The translations under genes and the position numbers were made by a program. From assembly GCA_963971425.1 (NCBI GenBank), contig OZ020519.1:11424028-11488027 (forward strand): a stretch of 64,000 bases of DNA, read 5' to 3'. The notes beneath the pieces were generated by a model that saw only the letters and a program-made list of their open reading frames with translations, did no database searches and was not told where the DNA came from. Positions 1-12,100 of this stretch are shown piece by piece (the first letter of the stretch is position 1; each line of letters opens with the position of its first letter). This DNA comes from Bryoerythrophyllum caledonicum. Its lineage: Eukaryota; Streptophyta; Bryopsida; Pottiales; Pottiaceae.

Positions 1-130
1 CGACTCGCACTCCACAAGGGGAGAATCAACGAGTGCAACTAAAGTAGAGAATGCGGAGCTTTCACTAATGATAAACAATCACTTTACAAGCAAAGAACTC
101 ACTAATCACTCGCTAACCTCACTCACAAAG

Positions 131-281
131 CTTGACTTGACAAAGACGTCAAGTCAAGGACGTGTGCGGCGCTATACGCACACACATACAATCCTACGTG
201 GATGAAAATCATCCACGGATGAAAGCGGTGCGCCACCGTTCGTCCCTAAACACACGTAGATTAGTAACAAACTAATCTACG
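131..281. repeat. Run of five consecutive perfect hairpins
   Basis: Five separate inverted repeats follow one another: 131-141/148-158 (11-bp stem, CTTGACTTGAC), 162-168/177-183 (7 bp), 197-205/209-217 (9 bp, CGTGGATGA), 226-230/234-238 (5 bp, CGGTG) and 255-265/271-281 (11 bp, CGTAGATTAGT). Loops are 3-8 nt. The stems are unrelated in sequence, so this is not a simple tandem repeat. It may be the end of a mobile element or a structured RNA; nothing nearby decides which. Confidence 0.7.
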
Positions 282-1478
282 CTAAAATCTACGATACGGA
301 GAGGCCCTCGACGCCACGTCCCGTGACAACTCGTAGGCTTGCTCGCGCCGGAGGGGAAGCCTCACGTCAGCATGGTGCAAGGTCTGCCGGGGACTAGGAA
401 GACGGCGTGCTCGGATCTCTCCAGTACCGGACGCCGATCTCAGCTCCGACGAATGCTGCGGTGCTGGAAGTTTGCAAGAGGATGATGAGCTTCCTCCTTG
501 GAATTGAACTGTAGCAGGAAGTCTTTTCGAGATTGGAGGTGCGAGGCAACCAACGAAGGAGCTGTTGCAAGAGCAGAGCACGAGGCCTAGGCAGGAGGTC
601 GAGCTGGATCAGGCGGGAGCTCCGTGCCAGGGGGATGGGCATGGGGTCTTGGGAGTTGATGGACATGGGATTTTCGGAGGGTGGTTGGTGGGAGGGACCC
701 AGTCTACATCAGGTCATGGACGTAGCCGTTTTAGGTTACAGCCAAGTCGACTTATGGTTATCAGTAGAGTAGTTTTCAATTTTCATAGCTCTCGGTTTTT
801 AGTCTCTTGTGCTCACAGTAATGGATGCTTTGACAAGTGGTCATTAGCACAACTTACTGTGGAAGTAGAGAGGTTTGTATGTCAAGGAATGGGTCACGAC
901 TTACTATCCACTTAAAAAATTTGTAGCAATTTCAATATGAAGAAATTAATGGTCACGACAATTGCAATATTCATGAAATCCTTTCTTGAATTCCCAAAAA
1001 ATTCTTACCATGTATACAAACGCTATAAATAGGTCAGCAAGCTTAAGTTGGTGGTTATAGGTCATCCAACCTTAGTTCTACTACTATGGGATCATACAGT
1101 TTACGTTTCCTTGATCTTGTTGGCGCATGTGACTTCATCCTAACATATGCATTTGCCATTCTCATAGCGTAATCTGGCAAAGATGCATTTGGAGTTGGGC
1201 TACGATATAAAGGATATACTGTTTTGCTGCGTGACAATAAAAAAAATAAAAAAGAGTTGAGCAATGTTTATAATACAAAAATGCAATATATAATGTTGAT
1301 ACTTGATGAGCCATTCTATTTACCTTTTGGAGTGGTGGAGGCGCTTCTTCTTCTGGATATAGTCGATGTCTTCAAAGTCAGATGGGTCAAGCCTAACCTC
1401 TAGTGTAGGTTGGAACCTCTTTCATTCAATTTAGTCAAACTCTTGGTATCTTTGGCTCATTCTCCCAAAAAAAACCTA

Positions 1479-1600
1479 TTGCCTCCACTTCTCGTGTGAA
1501 GGGGGTTACAAAAAATTACACTATTGCCTCCTCTTCTCGTGTGAAGGGGGTTGCCCAAAAAACTCGATTGTCTCCTCTTCTGGTGTGAACGGGGTTGATT
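1479..1600. repeat. Three-copy minisatellite, unit about 45 bp
   Basis: Three imperfect copies of a unit containing 'attgcctcctcttctcgtg' followed by 'tgaagggggtt' begin near 1479, 1524 and 1568. They lie in intergenic DNA and show no coding capacity. Confidence 0.7.
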
Positions 1601-2109
1601 CATCGTTCATCTGCTTTCTATCAAACGACGCTCAAGTGCAGAGGCTTCTACTCCTTCTCATGGTTTGGGAAGAGAATTGGGTTTTCTAGGTCATCACAAT
1701 TCGATGACTGAAATTCCTGCTTGCACCGAAGTGCGTTGATTGTCACACGCTGAGTTTCTCCCAACCAATTGCAAGATCTGAATTATTTTTGAAGTTTGTA
1801 ACCCTATTTGATGTATTTCGTGTTTTTTGCTCTGACTATGAAGGCCAATTTGGTTGTGGACAGGGATGTAGTCAGAGAATTAGGTTTTCGAACTCAGATC
1901 ACGTCTCACTCATGCCGGAAATGTTTTTCCACTGAGGTACATTGATTGAAATACTTCCAACACTGAATTTTTTTCTGTTTTTTCTTTCAGAACAAGCTTA
2001 TGTTTGATGTTTTTTGATGGATTTGATAGTTTGTAACCCTACTTTGATGAGTTTGGGGGTTTGTGATTCGGTTTTGATGGATTTTGCGCTGGCTTTTCCG
2101 GCTGTTGCG

Positions 2110-2148
2110 ATGGAGCAGGTGCATCAGGGACGTAGTGGATTGGCGTGA
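2110..2148 (+). promoter_or_regulatory. Upstream ORF overlapping the UBX start codon
   Basis: An ATG at 2110 opens a 12-codon reading frame ending in TGA at 2146-2148. The final A of that stop is also the first base of the main ATG (2148-2150). If the transcript starts upstream of 2110, ribosomes finishing the short ORF would end exactly on the main start, an arrangement that can permit reinitiation or reduce translation. Transcript evidence is needed to know whether it lies in the mRNA. Confidence 0.45.
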
Positions 2149-4633
2149 TGTCGGACAAGGGGACGGAGCGGCAGAAGTTGGTGTACTTCCAGGAGATCAC
2201 GGGGGTGAAGGACTCGACGCTCTCGCACCATGTGCTGGACGCCTATGGCTGGGACCTGGACTCCGCCATCCACGCCATGGTGGACAAGAACACCAACACC
2301 ATCCCCGAGTACGAGGAGGGCATGCATAGCGGGGGAGGCGCGGAGCCTACTGCGGAACCTGGCACCTCCTCCGCTGCCCCGACGGGCATCCCTGTCCCCG
2401 ACGAACAGGGGCTTGTGGAGGAGGAGAGCAGCCGATCGGTTCAGGGTACGACGCTTGTTTGGAGAGTAGTGACGGTCCCTTTCCTTCTCTTGCGTGGAAG
2501 CTATCATCTCATATACGGAGTCGTTGGCTTAGGTCTTTTGCTGGCGGGGGGGCTCTTGAGCGCTGGTCTAGGTATGGATTTCACTCTTCTATTTCTACTG
2601 CATTCAGATTAGTTTTTCACATAATTTGTGTTGTGCAATTGCTAGGGTTGTCATTCTCCACCATGAAGAGACTCCGTTTCATATATTCTTGTCATTTTGT
2701 TTTTAAAAGATAACGACTCGATTTCTGAATGGTATGAATTCAGAGCTTTTTGTTCCGTTCATGAATGGTTTTCAGATTGGTTCTGGTTGTCTTCTTCTTG
2801 TTGTACTGTCCAGGTGTTTTGCGGCTGAGTGGAGTTCCCGGTCTCGCGGTTGAATCCACTGCCATTGTTCCAGTGCCAGCTGGGGCATCTGAAGCGGCGA
2901 ATTTCTTACGAGCGTACGAAAAGCGTTATGGTGAAGTCCATCCGGAGTTTCAGGCTGTGAGCTTCATGGAAGCCCTTCGGAGAGCCGGTCAGGAGTTCAA
3001 GTTCTTGTTCGTGTACTTGCACGCTCCTCAGCACGTCAACACTCCAGTCTTCTGTGAGACCACGCTTCGGAATGAGGCGGCCGTGGATTTCATCAATTCT
3101 AACTTCATTGCATGGGGCGCTGATATTCACAAGACGGAGGGATATCAAATGAGTAATAGTTTGAATGCGTCCACATATCCTTTCTGTGCTATCGTTCTGG
3201 GCTCCACCGAGAAACACATCTCCGTTGTTCAACAGGTAGGTTGGTTGTGGTCGGAAGTCGTTCATATTTTGCTGCTTAGAGTTCTGTTTTCTGATTATTG
3301 GTTGCAACGCATTTCATTAGTATTCGAGGTTCTAGAACTAGGAATTCTTTCCTTTTTCTAACGAGCCATGCTCCTTCACTGACACTCATCATATTTTCTT
3401 TTCTTTGATGGCCGTTTGCGTCATTTTCATCGGTTGGCTCAAGGAGTTCTAAGCTCATTTAGGAATCCTCCTCCTCATAAATGTTAGGCAGCTCTAAAGA
3501 GTGGTTCTAGTGGTTAGCGATGGCTACTACTTTGGTCTCTCTAATTCGTAATTCTACTGAGCTTGGTCCTTGTGGGTACCAGGTAGGAGGATTCCGGACT
3601 GCCGGAGAATTGATGTCCATATTACAGAATGTAATTGAAGAGCAGAGCGGTTCTTTGATTGCCGGACGACATGAGCAAGAAGCACAGGAGCTGAACTCCC
3701 GCTTGCGTGAAGAACAAGACGAGGCCTATAGAATCGGACTTCAAATTGACCAGGTGTGCCTTCTAGACTTCCATCTCTTCCTGTTCAGCATATCATTCTC
3801 ATGCTTCAAGCTGCTCCACGCCAGAACAGGGATTAATTCCTTTTTCCAATTGGCCATGGTCATTCTTCCACTCACACATCTACTTCCTTTGATAACCACT
3901 TGCCTCATTTTCATTAGCCTCTAAGCTCATTTAGGAATCATCCTCAAAGTTTCCTATCTAGCACTGGTTCACCATTTTGCAGTATATATTCTTGCTCTCA
4001 AAAACATGGATTCTTCTTTTGGATCTGACGAAGAATTATTCTCTCTTCGTACAGGACAGGGAACGAAGAGAGCAAGAGGAGGAAGACCAAGCTGGCAGAG
4101 ACAGGAACGACGCAGAGATAAAAAGAGGCCACGACGAGAAAGACGCTGCACATGCCGCCTACCTCCTGGCACGAAAAGAGGAAAACTCAGCCCAACTCCG
4201 ACGCGACAAAGCGTTGAATCTCGGACCTGAACCTGAAGGCGGAGGATCAGATGTCACACATGTATGTGTCTACTACCTTCACACATCACACTGCCATGTT
4301 ATGTCATGTCATCTATCCTCATCTCCATGTCTCTCCAAGTTGATGAATTTTTCCTGTCTCCAATGTGACTAATCTACCTGTCTGTCTCTGTCTTTGCAGG
4401 TGGCGGTGCGGTTGCCCAACGGAGAACGCAAGGAGCGCAGGTTCATCAACAACACCAAGGTGCAAGCACTGTACGACTACATCGACTCACTCAACAGCTT
4501 CACCGCGGCCAGCTTCCTGCTCATTTCCAATTTCCCACGCGTGGTTTATGGCCCTGACAAGCTGGACTTGACACTCAAGGACGCAGGCCTGCACCCGCGC
4601 AGCAGCCTCGTCGTCCAAGTCCAAGAGCTCTAG
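2148..4633 (+). CDS. UBX-domain protein, FAF2/UBXD8 (plant PUX10) type
   Basis: Exons 2148-2571, 2814-3235, 3583-3753, 4055-4261 and 4400-4633 join in phase to give 485 aa. The order is N-terminal UBA-like domain (about residues 8-48, with 'LVYFQEITGV'), a hydrophobic hairpin (about 105-145) that would insert into the ER or lipid-droplet monolayer, a thioredoxin-fold UAS domain (exons 2-3), a charged coiled coil rich in R/E ('ERREQEEEDQ', exon 4), and a C-terminal UBX domain ('VAVRLPNGERKERRF') ending at the stop. This order defines the FAF2/PUX10 family, which recruits the AAA ATPase CDC48 to ER or lipid droplets for protein extraction and degradation. The start was chosen because UBA homology begins directly after it. 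All domains look complete. The family is clear; the localisation is inferred from it. Confidence 0.9.
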
Positions 4634-4879
4634 CGTCCAATTATTTTAGTCAGTGGTAGCAGTGCTAGGGTTTGCAAGCTCATCCTGTACATTATCCCAG
4701 TTTTGGGATCCAATCAATCAGCAATCACATTTGCCTCCCTATCAACTCGCAACAAAACCCATATCATTCAAAATTAGCAAATCAATAGAGCATCAACAAT
4801 CCAGTGTCGGTGAGGAGCCTCCGGAGCGGTAATATTAGGGTTTGCGAAGAGAACAGGGAGGCTTTGTTGTTCTCATGCG

Positions 4880-7800
4880 ATGCAGGTAGAGATGGAGGAG
4901 GAGGCTCCGCCGACGCCCGCGGTGCTGGAAGGAGCGTTATCAAGCACGATTTTGGACTTGGATCAAGGCGAGCATCATCATCAGCAGCAGCAGCACCATC
5001 CGCAGCAGCAGCAGGTTCAGCTTCCGGGCCCGGCGATGGAGGAGGGAGTGGGAGCGGGCGCGGCGGCGGGCGAGGACGAGGGCAGCATGGCGCGGAAGCG
5101 TCGCGCGGAAATCTGGCAGGACGCGGAGATGGACGCGCTGGTGCGCGCGTTCCGCGAGGTGCACATGAAGCTGACCTCGGCGGCGGGCACGGGCAAGAAG
5201 GTGAAGCAGGTGTTCAAGTCGGCCAATGATAAGTGGCAGGAGGTGCGCACGCTGTTGCTGGCGGCGGGCGTGGACCGCCAGCCCAAGGAGATCGAGCGCA
5301 AATGGTCCAACCTGTCCACGGCGTTCAAGCAGATCGCGGACTGGAACAAGAAGCCCGGGCGGCCCAGCTATTGGGAGCTCGATGAGGGCCTCAAGAAGGA
5401 AAAGACCAAGGCCAAGGAGCTCCCGGCCACGTTCCGCGTGCAGCTCTTCGACGCCATGGCTGAGTTCATGGGCGATCGCCAGGGCGCGCGGAGCCGGTCG
5501 CCTGCCCAGCCCCTGGCGCAGCAAGCGCAGCAGCAGGCACAGCAGGCACAGCAGCTCGTTGTGCTTCCTTCTCCCTTGCCGGGCTTGCCGCGCCCTCCTC
5601 CTGCTCCAGGTACTCGTGACTCTAAATTCCTTGGGTTCTACCTGAATCCCTTGCTAGCGTTTCAGCACTCTGAATCCCTAGGGTTTCACTCCTCACAAAA
5701 CCTTGCATATTTTGACGAGTTGGAATCCTCAGGGTTACACCTACCTGAACCTTGCGGTCTGTCCTAATCTGAAGGCAATTTTGCATTTTATGAAGAGTTG
5801 GATTTCCTAGGGTTACAGCAGTGACCCATAGGGTTTCTCTGATCTGAAGCCCTAGTGTTTCACTACTCTGAATCCTTAGGGTTCTACCAATCTGAAGCTC
5901 TAGGGTTCCAGTGTTCCTGACCAGCGATTGGGAGATGCTGATGGTGTGATTTTTTCATGACGTTGCAGGAGTTGTGGACGTGCCGTTGCCTATGGAGAAG
6001 CTCACCGGCAACATCTTAGACGCAGTAAACCAGTACGTTCAGTGTGTTAATATTACTGGCTTGACTAGATTAGAATCTGTTAGAATCTTCATGAATTTGT
6101 TGGAATCTGTATCCCAGTAGAGAAGGCCATCTATTGTTTTTGTTGAGAAAGTGATGTTCTGAGACCTTATCTGTGTTTGTTTTTTGTGTTCTCTGGTTTG
6201 GATAGCAAGAGGCGACGGGTCGTGATTCTAGCGCCAGGCAGCTTCAATCCACCGACATACATGCATCTCCGCATGTTCGGTAAGTTTGTGCACTTGTTCT
6301 ATAACCTAGAATGTATTAGGTTTAGTTTGCATTAGGGTTACTTTGTTGAACGTACCTGACTCTTTGGGCTATGCAGAATTGGGAATGGAGGCGCTTACAG
6401 CAGAAGGGTACCATGTTTTGGGGGGTTACATGTCACCAGTTAATGATTTGTACAACAAGAAGGTGTGTCACTCTTTTTTACGTTGTGGAAAGCAAACACA
6501 TCTCTAACAAGGAGTTTTTTTGGAATGAGTTGTTCTCTTGGTGCTGACATCTGTTCACATGTGAAATTGTCAAGGGTCTTGTTGCTGCTGAGCACCGGAT
6601 CAGGATGTGTGAGTTGGCGGTGGCTGATTCACCTTTTATAATGGTGGATTCCTGGGAGGTGAGAGTTAGTACCATTGAATTCCAGGTTGGCCTCTTAACC
6701 TTTCTGAAGCTACTACTAACATGTTGGACGAGGTTGTTTGAAGTAGGCTAAACAGACTTCGTATCAACGGACGCTCACTGTGATGGCCCGCATTGACATG
6801 ATGGTCAATTTCAATAACTTCGCCTCTGATGGTAAGCCCTTTTGTTGAATTTTCTATGGTGCTTTTAACTTTTTTTATGAATCATCTTGTGACAAGGAAA
6901 CGGCTTTTGCAGAAAAAGTAAGAGTGATGCTGCTTTGTGGAAGTGACTTGCTGGAGTCTATCACAACTCCAGGCGTGTGGATTCCGGACCAGGTTAGTGA
7001 TGCTCAAGCCTTTTCTTTTGATGTGATGTCTTTGGTATTATGTGAGCTGAGTATTCTCCTACGTACCTTCAGGCTCGAACTTTATTGCAAGAGTATGGAA
7101 TTGTGTGCATAAACCGGGAAGGGAAGGATGCCCGGCGCCTTGTTTTTGAACACGAAATCTTGTACAGTAATCGAGTAAGTTAGCACCTTTCTGCAGTGCT
7201 TGTGTTTCTTTCGTTTGTTGGCTATTCTATTGTTTCAGAGCCCTTGTCCAGATGATTGATCGTTAACAAGTACATGTTCTATCCTTTGGTGTAGGTTGTA
7301 CATTTTTAGTCTAAGCCGTGGGATTTTCATTAGTAGGAGCCTGCTCATGTCTCTTTCTATTATTCGTGTGCAATCGGCAGAGACAGATTTTGGTGGTGGA
7401 TGAGGTCATTCAAAATAACATAAGTGCAACAGCAATAAGGTATTTCCAGACACTTCCTGTCGGTTTTATTTGTGGGCATATACGCTCATGGATAATAGAG
7501 TTATTTGTTAAGTCACCCCCTCTTTCGACTACTCTTTCCTCACTCTAGTTATTAGATCACTAGAAGAGCTTGGTGGTATTTCAATCATAATCTTTTCCAT
7601 TCAGTCAACGGAAGAGCTTGGTGGTCTCTAACCTCAAATTAAAACTAGTTTAAGCCTTCCGTTGAGAGGGAAGGAGAGGTGATGTTGCACCAAGAATCTT
7701 TTCCGCTTTGAGTTGACCACAAGTAAAACTCTTGGTATCTTTGCCTATCGTTTGTACTAGCACTAATCATCACCTTGTTTCTGCAGGCGAAATTTGGCTC

Positions 7801-7883
7801 GGGACTTATCCGTGAAGTATTTGATTCCCGATGGAGTAATCAGCCACATCAAGATGCACCGCCTGTACACGAACAATCCGTAA
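4880..7883 (+). CDS. Trihelix DNA-binding domain fused to NMN adenylyltransferase
   Basis: Ten exons join in phase: 4880-5609, 5969-6032, 6206-6279, 6377-6462, 6575-6658, 6747-6831, 6913-6992, 7073-7174, 7381-7439 and 7787-7883, giving 486 aa. Exon 1 (about 243 residues) has an H/Q-rich start and a trihelix/Myb-SANT-like domain (about residues 73-195: 'IWQDAEMDALVRAF', 'IERKWSNLSTAFKQIADW', 'YWEL'), then a Q-rich tail. Exons 2-10 are a complete plant NMNAT: nucleotidyltransferase motif 'GSFNPPTYMH', then 'LGGYMSPVND', 'VMLLCGSDLL', 'WIPDQ' and the late 'ISATAIR' motif. NMNAT makes NAD (or NaAD) from NMN (or NaMN) and ATP. Plant NMNATs I know begin MDVPLP; here that site reads VVDVPLP with GTG codons, and the exon enters through an acceptor in the trihelix frame. 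The alternative is a separate NMNAT starting at Met codon 5992. Start could also be ATG 4892. Confidence 0.75.
5610..5968 (+). other. Intron joining the two modules, with 'ctagggtt' repeats and an in-frame stop
   Basis: This intron carries many degenerate copies of a short unit around 'tgaatccctagggttt' (for example near 5640, 5680, 5730, 5810, 5870 and 5900). If it is retained, the trihelix frame runs on to a TAA at 5765-5767, giving a 295-residue trihelix protein without the enzyme. Splicing it out gives the fusion. The gene could therefore produce two products, but only RNA data can show that. Confidence 0.5.
7530..7765 (+). repeat. Intronic SINE-like repeat, copy 1
   Basis: Inside intron 9 of the fusion gene. 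It has the shared start 'ctctttcctcactc', the D-arm-like 'agagcttggtggt' block (twice here, near 7564 and 7611) and the shared end 'ctcttggtatctttgcct'. Related copies lie at 15600, 24838, 54855 and 61575, with inverted fragments at 8515 and 31395. Confidence 0.6.
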
Positions 7884-8514
7884 AGACCTATCTTCTCTGT
7901 CAGACCTTTTACCGCTTCATGATTTCATCACTGTCTAGCGCTGAAAGGATTGTGATATTAACTTAAAAGCCTGGAAGTGATGTCAGAGCGTTTATCTTTG
8001 GACGGTCCTTGAGTTAATGTCACAACCCTGCTCAGGAGGATTCACCGTGAGCCCTCTTCAATGCATTTGTAAAGTTAGAGAGGTCCCGGGACATGAGTGT
8101 GGGATCGACGCACAATGTACCAATTACAGCAAACAATAAACTGGTGTCGTGGATTGTGGACGTTTTCTTATTGGAGCTCAATGCGTTGTAAATGGCGCTA
8201 GCTAGCTCTTGTGTTACTCTCTTTAGTGAGGTTTTTTGCATTAGTATGGTGTCTCTTCACCTTCAATTTCTGAAGCAACTCACCAGTAAAAGTTTGTGAG
8301 TTTTCATGCCTTTTGTCTCCAAATAGCTCTTAATCTGTACTCTTAAGCACACAACCCTGTTACGTTTTCATTTGATTTTCTCATCCAAATGATGTCATCC
8401 ATCCTCACATGAACTCACATCACAATTTCTTAGGATTTTCGCTAGTGACGTAAGAATTGCAACTATGGGTGTCTTCTCTAGTTTCAGTAATCAACTCTCA
8501 ATAGGAAAATGACG

Positions 8515-8585
8515 GCTAGCAGCGAAGACCACCAGCTCTTCCATTAGCTTAACAAGGATTCTAGTTGATTCTCCACCAAGCTCCT
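8515..8585 (-). repeat. SINE-like repeat fragment, inverted
   Basis: On the minus strand this reads 'agctaatggaagagctggtggtct', matching the conserved block of the intronic repeat family. It is a short degenerate piece in intergenic DNA. Confidence 0.45.
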
Positions 8586-8887
8586 CCACATCTAATAGCA
8601 AACAAATGATAGTACTGTTATAAACCAAAAGACCAGCATCTTTTGGGTGACTAGATTATTAATTAGAAAGTATTCCAGGACCTCCACATCATCATCTGCA
8701 AATGACTACAGCGGCGCCGCTATATGATTTGTCCTTTCGTTGCGAAATGCGGTTGCTGCTCGCTGGCACAACACCACCATCTCCCACTTCAATCTAGATG
8801 TAGCTTATTGAAGTCCGTCCTCCTCATGAACGGTGATCCATGATGCGCTTGCAACTTGATTAATTGGATATCTAATCTTCTCAGAAA

Positions 8888-9019
8888 CGAGTTGTGAAGT
8901 CAGTTGCTCTGAAGAAAATCGAGCCAGATCTGATGCAATCAGGATACTTCAACAAGTGGGAATCAGGAGAGGATGTGTATAAATTCATGAGAAACATTCC
9001 TCTCCTGAGTGTTCTTAGG
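8888..9019 (+). pseudogene. Exon-like fragment of unknown protein
   Basis: A stretch with a good acceptor ('cttctcag') and a possible donor ('cttag/gttaga') stays open and reads KRVVKSVALKKIEPDLMQ, then SGYFNKWESGEDVYKFM and RNIPLLSVL. The composition looks like real protein, with a mix of charged and hydrophobic residues, but I do not recognise the family and found no matching neighbouring exons. It may be a leftover exon of a decayed gene or an alternative 3' exon of the gene to its left. Confidence 0.25.
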
Positions 9020-9135
9020 TTAGATAATACTTCATATCTGGGTATTATTTTCAGCTTAGTATTACCACTGTGGACGTTCCTTGGTGGCCACAGTTGGGCA
9101 TGATACGCTCCTTCATTATCCTTCGTCAAGGAGCG

Positions 9136-12100
9136 TTTCGTGCCAAGCTGTGTGCATCCAAGGGTTTTGCTACCACACATTTAAGGGAGATATTCTGAAT
9201 GGTCTTGATCACCTGTAAGTTAGTTTTCCAGAGCACTCGGTAGAGTCAGTTCTAGACCGTAGAAATATACACAGTATATTATACACATGAGAAAGGTAGC
9301 CGAATATAATACCGCAAGTGCAAGTTGTATGGCACCACCAGGTCTTTATTCTAGTTGATTGTAGGGTACTACTGTAGTAGTGGACGCTGCCGCCCGACCA
9401 CTTATCAGGAGGCCAACTTGATAGCAACCCTTCAGCTTCAGATCATGTTCAGTGCGCCGCCGACAATCTGCTTCTGAGTCTCTTCGGAGGAGCAGCCTGG
9501 ACGTCGTAGTTTCTGTTAACAGACACCTAGGGCGGGAGAATCTTACCTCGGCATTGCAGTACTGGTGGTTTTCTCTGTTTGATTCTAGTAGTACTGGACT
9601 TCTATCTTAATGTGATTCAAGTAGCAAGGCAAGAGTTTTGCCGGCAGAAACCTGAAGAGCCGAACATGTTACCGCTGATCTTTACCCTAGGGTTTACGGC
9701 GGACCTCTTCCTGTCTACTTGAAGTCACAATAAGATGCGGTCACTAGCTGGCAAACCCAGTGTTCTCATGTGCACATTCTCAAGTGCCGCGCCTGGACGA
9801 TGCTGCATCAACCACTTTGGATAAGTACCTGAATTCGAGAGGCAGGCGGCGAAGGTACGTACTCTAACTTCGTTTTTTTTACCCACGACTGATAAAGCAT
9901 AAGATCATGTCGGTATGAACTCAGAAGTGTGATTAGAAGTCTGACAAGGATCTGAAAGGTGATGTTAGATCATAACTAATTGTCTAACATGCATTTAGTT
10001 GATTAGTAGGATAAGCTACATGTTAGGGTTTAGCATGTAATTAGGCTGGAGTTGATTTGCTCTTGAACTACTGCGTACAATGTTGACGAGAGGCTATCCA
10101 ACAAGCAAGCTCGTTACAAGCGTTGTAACAGTTGTATGTGTTGAGGGTGCTTGATTACACCATCCATTCTACATTCATATCAACGACTCGACTTGATACT
10201 AGTAATGTTTTTACGGGCGCCCTAGTTCACAAACATTGCAAGAAGTTCATTGTGTTCGGACCGACACATACCTCATTTCAGCACGTTACATAGTGATATT
10301 GTTTAGCATAATAATGAATGATCGGCAAGGTACTCACATGTTACACAGCTCAAGCATGAAGAAGCCGGAGTGCTGAAAGCCTGCAGATCAAAAGTCGTGC
10401 GGAAAATCTGCAGAAGAGTGTGGAGCAGGAATACGTCAGTTTGCGTTATCGATATTTCTACAATATTACATGATGACATATGTGTGTTGATTCTGTAAGT
10501 CTCTTTACACTTGTATGCATTACTGGGTGATGAATGAATTAGTTGATTAGTTCCATCATTTAACAGTCTGACATCATGTATTATGTGAGCTCTTTATAGA
10601 ATATTATCAACGTGGTTGCAGTTGATAATGTAGTGGAACACAGCGTATTTGCAGCAAGAGGGTGTGAACTTGGGGGACTAGACTATGCACATACCTCGTT
10701 TGAATACATCGAAGGCTCATTCTGCTGGTAATTGGACAGTCAGAAGTTAACGATTAGTCTACACATAATGGAACATCATTAAGCATAATTCCGGTCCCAG
10801 GATTTACTTCATTCAAACGTCTGAAAAAGGTTCTAAACTTTGACGCTATCTCACAAACAGTCTACAAATTTCACATATTTCCTAGATGCCAAAGCTGTTC
10901 AGCGGCGAGCTCATGACATCGGCTGCAGAACCAAATAATATGCGTAAGAGATTGACATTGTTTAATCAACATGAATACGAACACATTCATCGGCATGTGA
11001 AAGCACGAGAACAATAATACTGAAGATCTTAGCTTTTGCACCCATCGCAAATGGATTAAACTTAAGAATTGAAGCTTCAGGAAGGCATTGGTTGCACACA
11101 GATTCTGTCCATTCTCTTTGACAAGTGATTGCAAACGTGATTGCACTACATGATAAAACATCTTTGCAACAAATGGGCATCAACTCAACTCAGAGGAGTA
11201 GGACAGTTCACACACCAGTGGCTTCATTCACACCCACTTCAAATTGGTGCCCACTTGCTGCAAATATGTATCATCATTCATTACAATAACTTGTCAAAGA
11301 AATGAAGCAAAATCAGTACCAATATTTCATGTCTGCAACCAATTAGAGGTAGGCAAATGGTTTCCGTGAAGCTCCAATTCTCTCTTTTCCCTCATCTGCA
11401 ATGAATGCAGAAACAGAAAGGTCTTCAGTACGTGCTCACATGATGAATTTGTTTGCATTCAGTAACTCGGTTCAACAATTCTAGTAGGTTATTCAACATA
11501 TCTGCAGAAAGTGGGTGTCAGCTTAGAGAATGTAACATCCGCTTCTAGTCTAGAAGGAACGCTAATACATTTGTCACCGACGAACTTGATAAATAGTTGA
11601 CGATTCATTTGAACTACCCAACCGCGCTTGTAACGAACACATTCAAGCTTGATCTTAACTCAACATCTCTCATCAACAAAGCTTTCAGACTGACGACTTT
11701 GATGACGGAATGTTAATGTATATTCCCTTGTCTGTGTCTGTAAGGCGAGCACTTCAACGACAAGCTGGGGTAGAGATGAGTAGACATCAACGGGTTTAGT
11801 TCTTAGACGATTAACTCCAATTAGCACACTCAGACCGGTGTATTCATTTTGGCTCTCTGAACAGGGGATCAGCAACTTACATGCCTGGGAGAGAGCTTTC
11901 AGGATGTGAAACCACAGAAATTAACAGAGAATTTTACTTCACCTGTACAGAAAGCGCGCAACAGATGCACTAGCACTACGAATTAACAACGCCATTGCCC
12001 TGGAATGTCAATAGAGACTCGGCTGCTGCAGAACCAAAAAGATGTGTATAAACAAGGAAACGTCGATATTTACTGCAACCGTGGCCAACAACATGAAACT

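Larger units (their letters stand above)
1..2109. other. Intergenic region left of the UBX gene
   Basis: I find no convincing gene here; the short ORFs have no recognisable protein features. The segment holds a cluster of five perfect hairpins (131-281), a short minisatellite (about 1479-1600) and, at about 1385-1455, a fragment resembling the 3' end of the intronic repeat found elsewhere in the window ('ctcttggtatctttg'). The 200 bp before the UBX gene are T-rich and probably contain its promoter and leader. Confidence 0.6.

Noticed and set aside
1..300. Possible LTR end of a Copia element
   Set aside because: No primer-binding site, polypurine tract, paired LTR or polyprotein nearby.
282..915. 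Overlapping ORFs on both strands near the left end
   Set aside because: GC-rich open frames without domain features, overlapping on both strands; composition explains them.
4940..5524. 194-aa minus-strand ORF opposite the trihelix exon
   Set aside because: Mirror frame of a GC-rich coding exon with L/R/H bias; no independent support.
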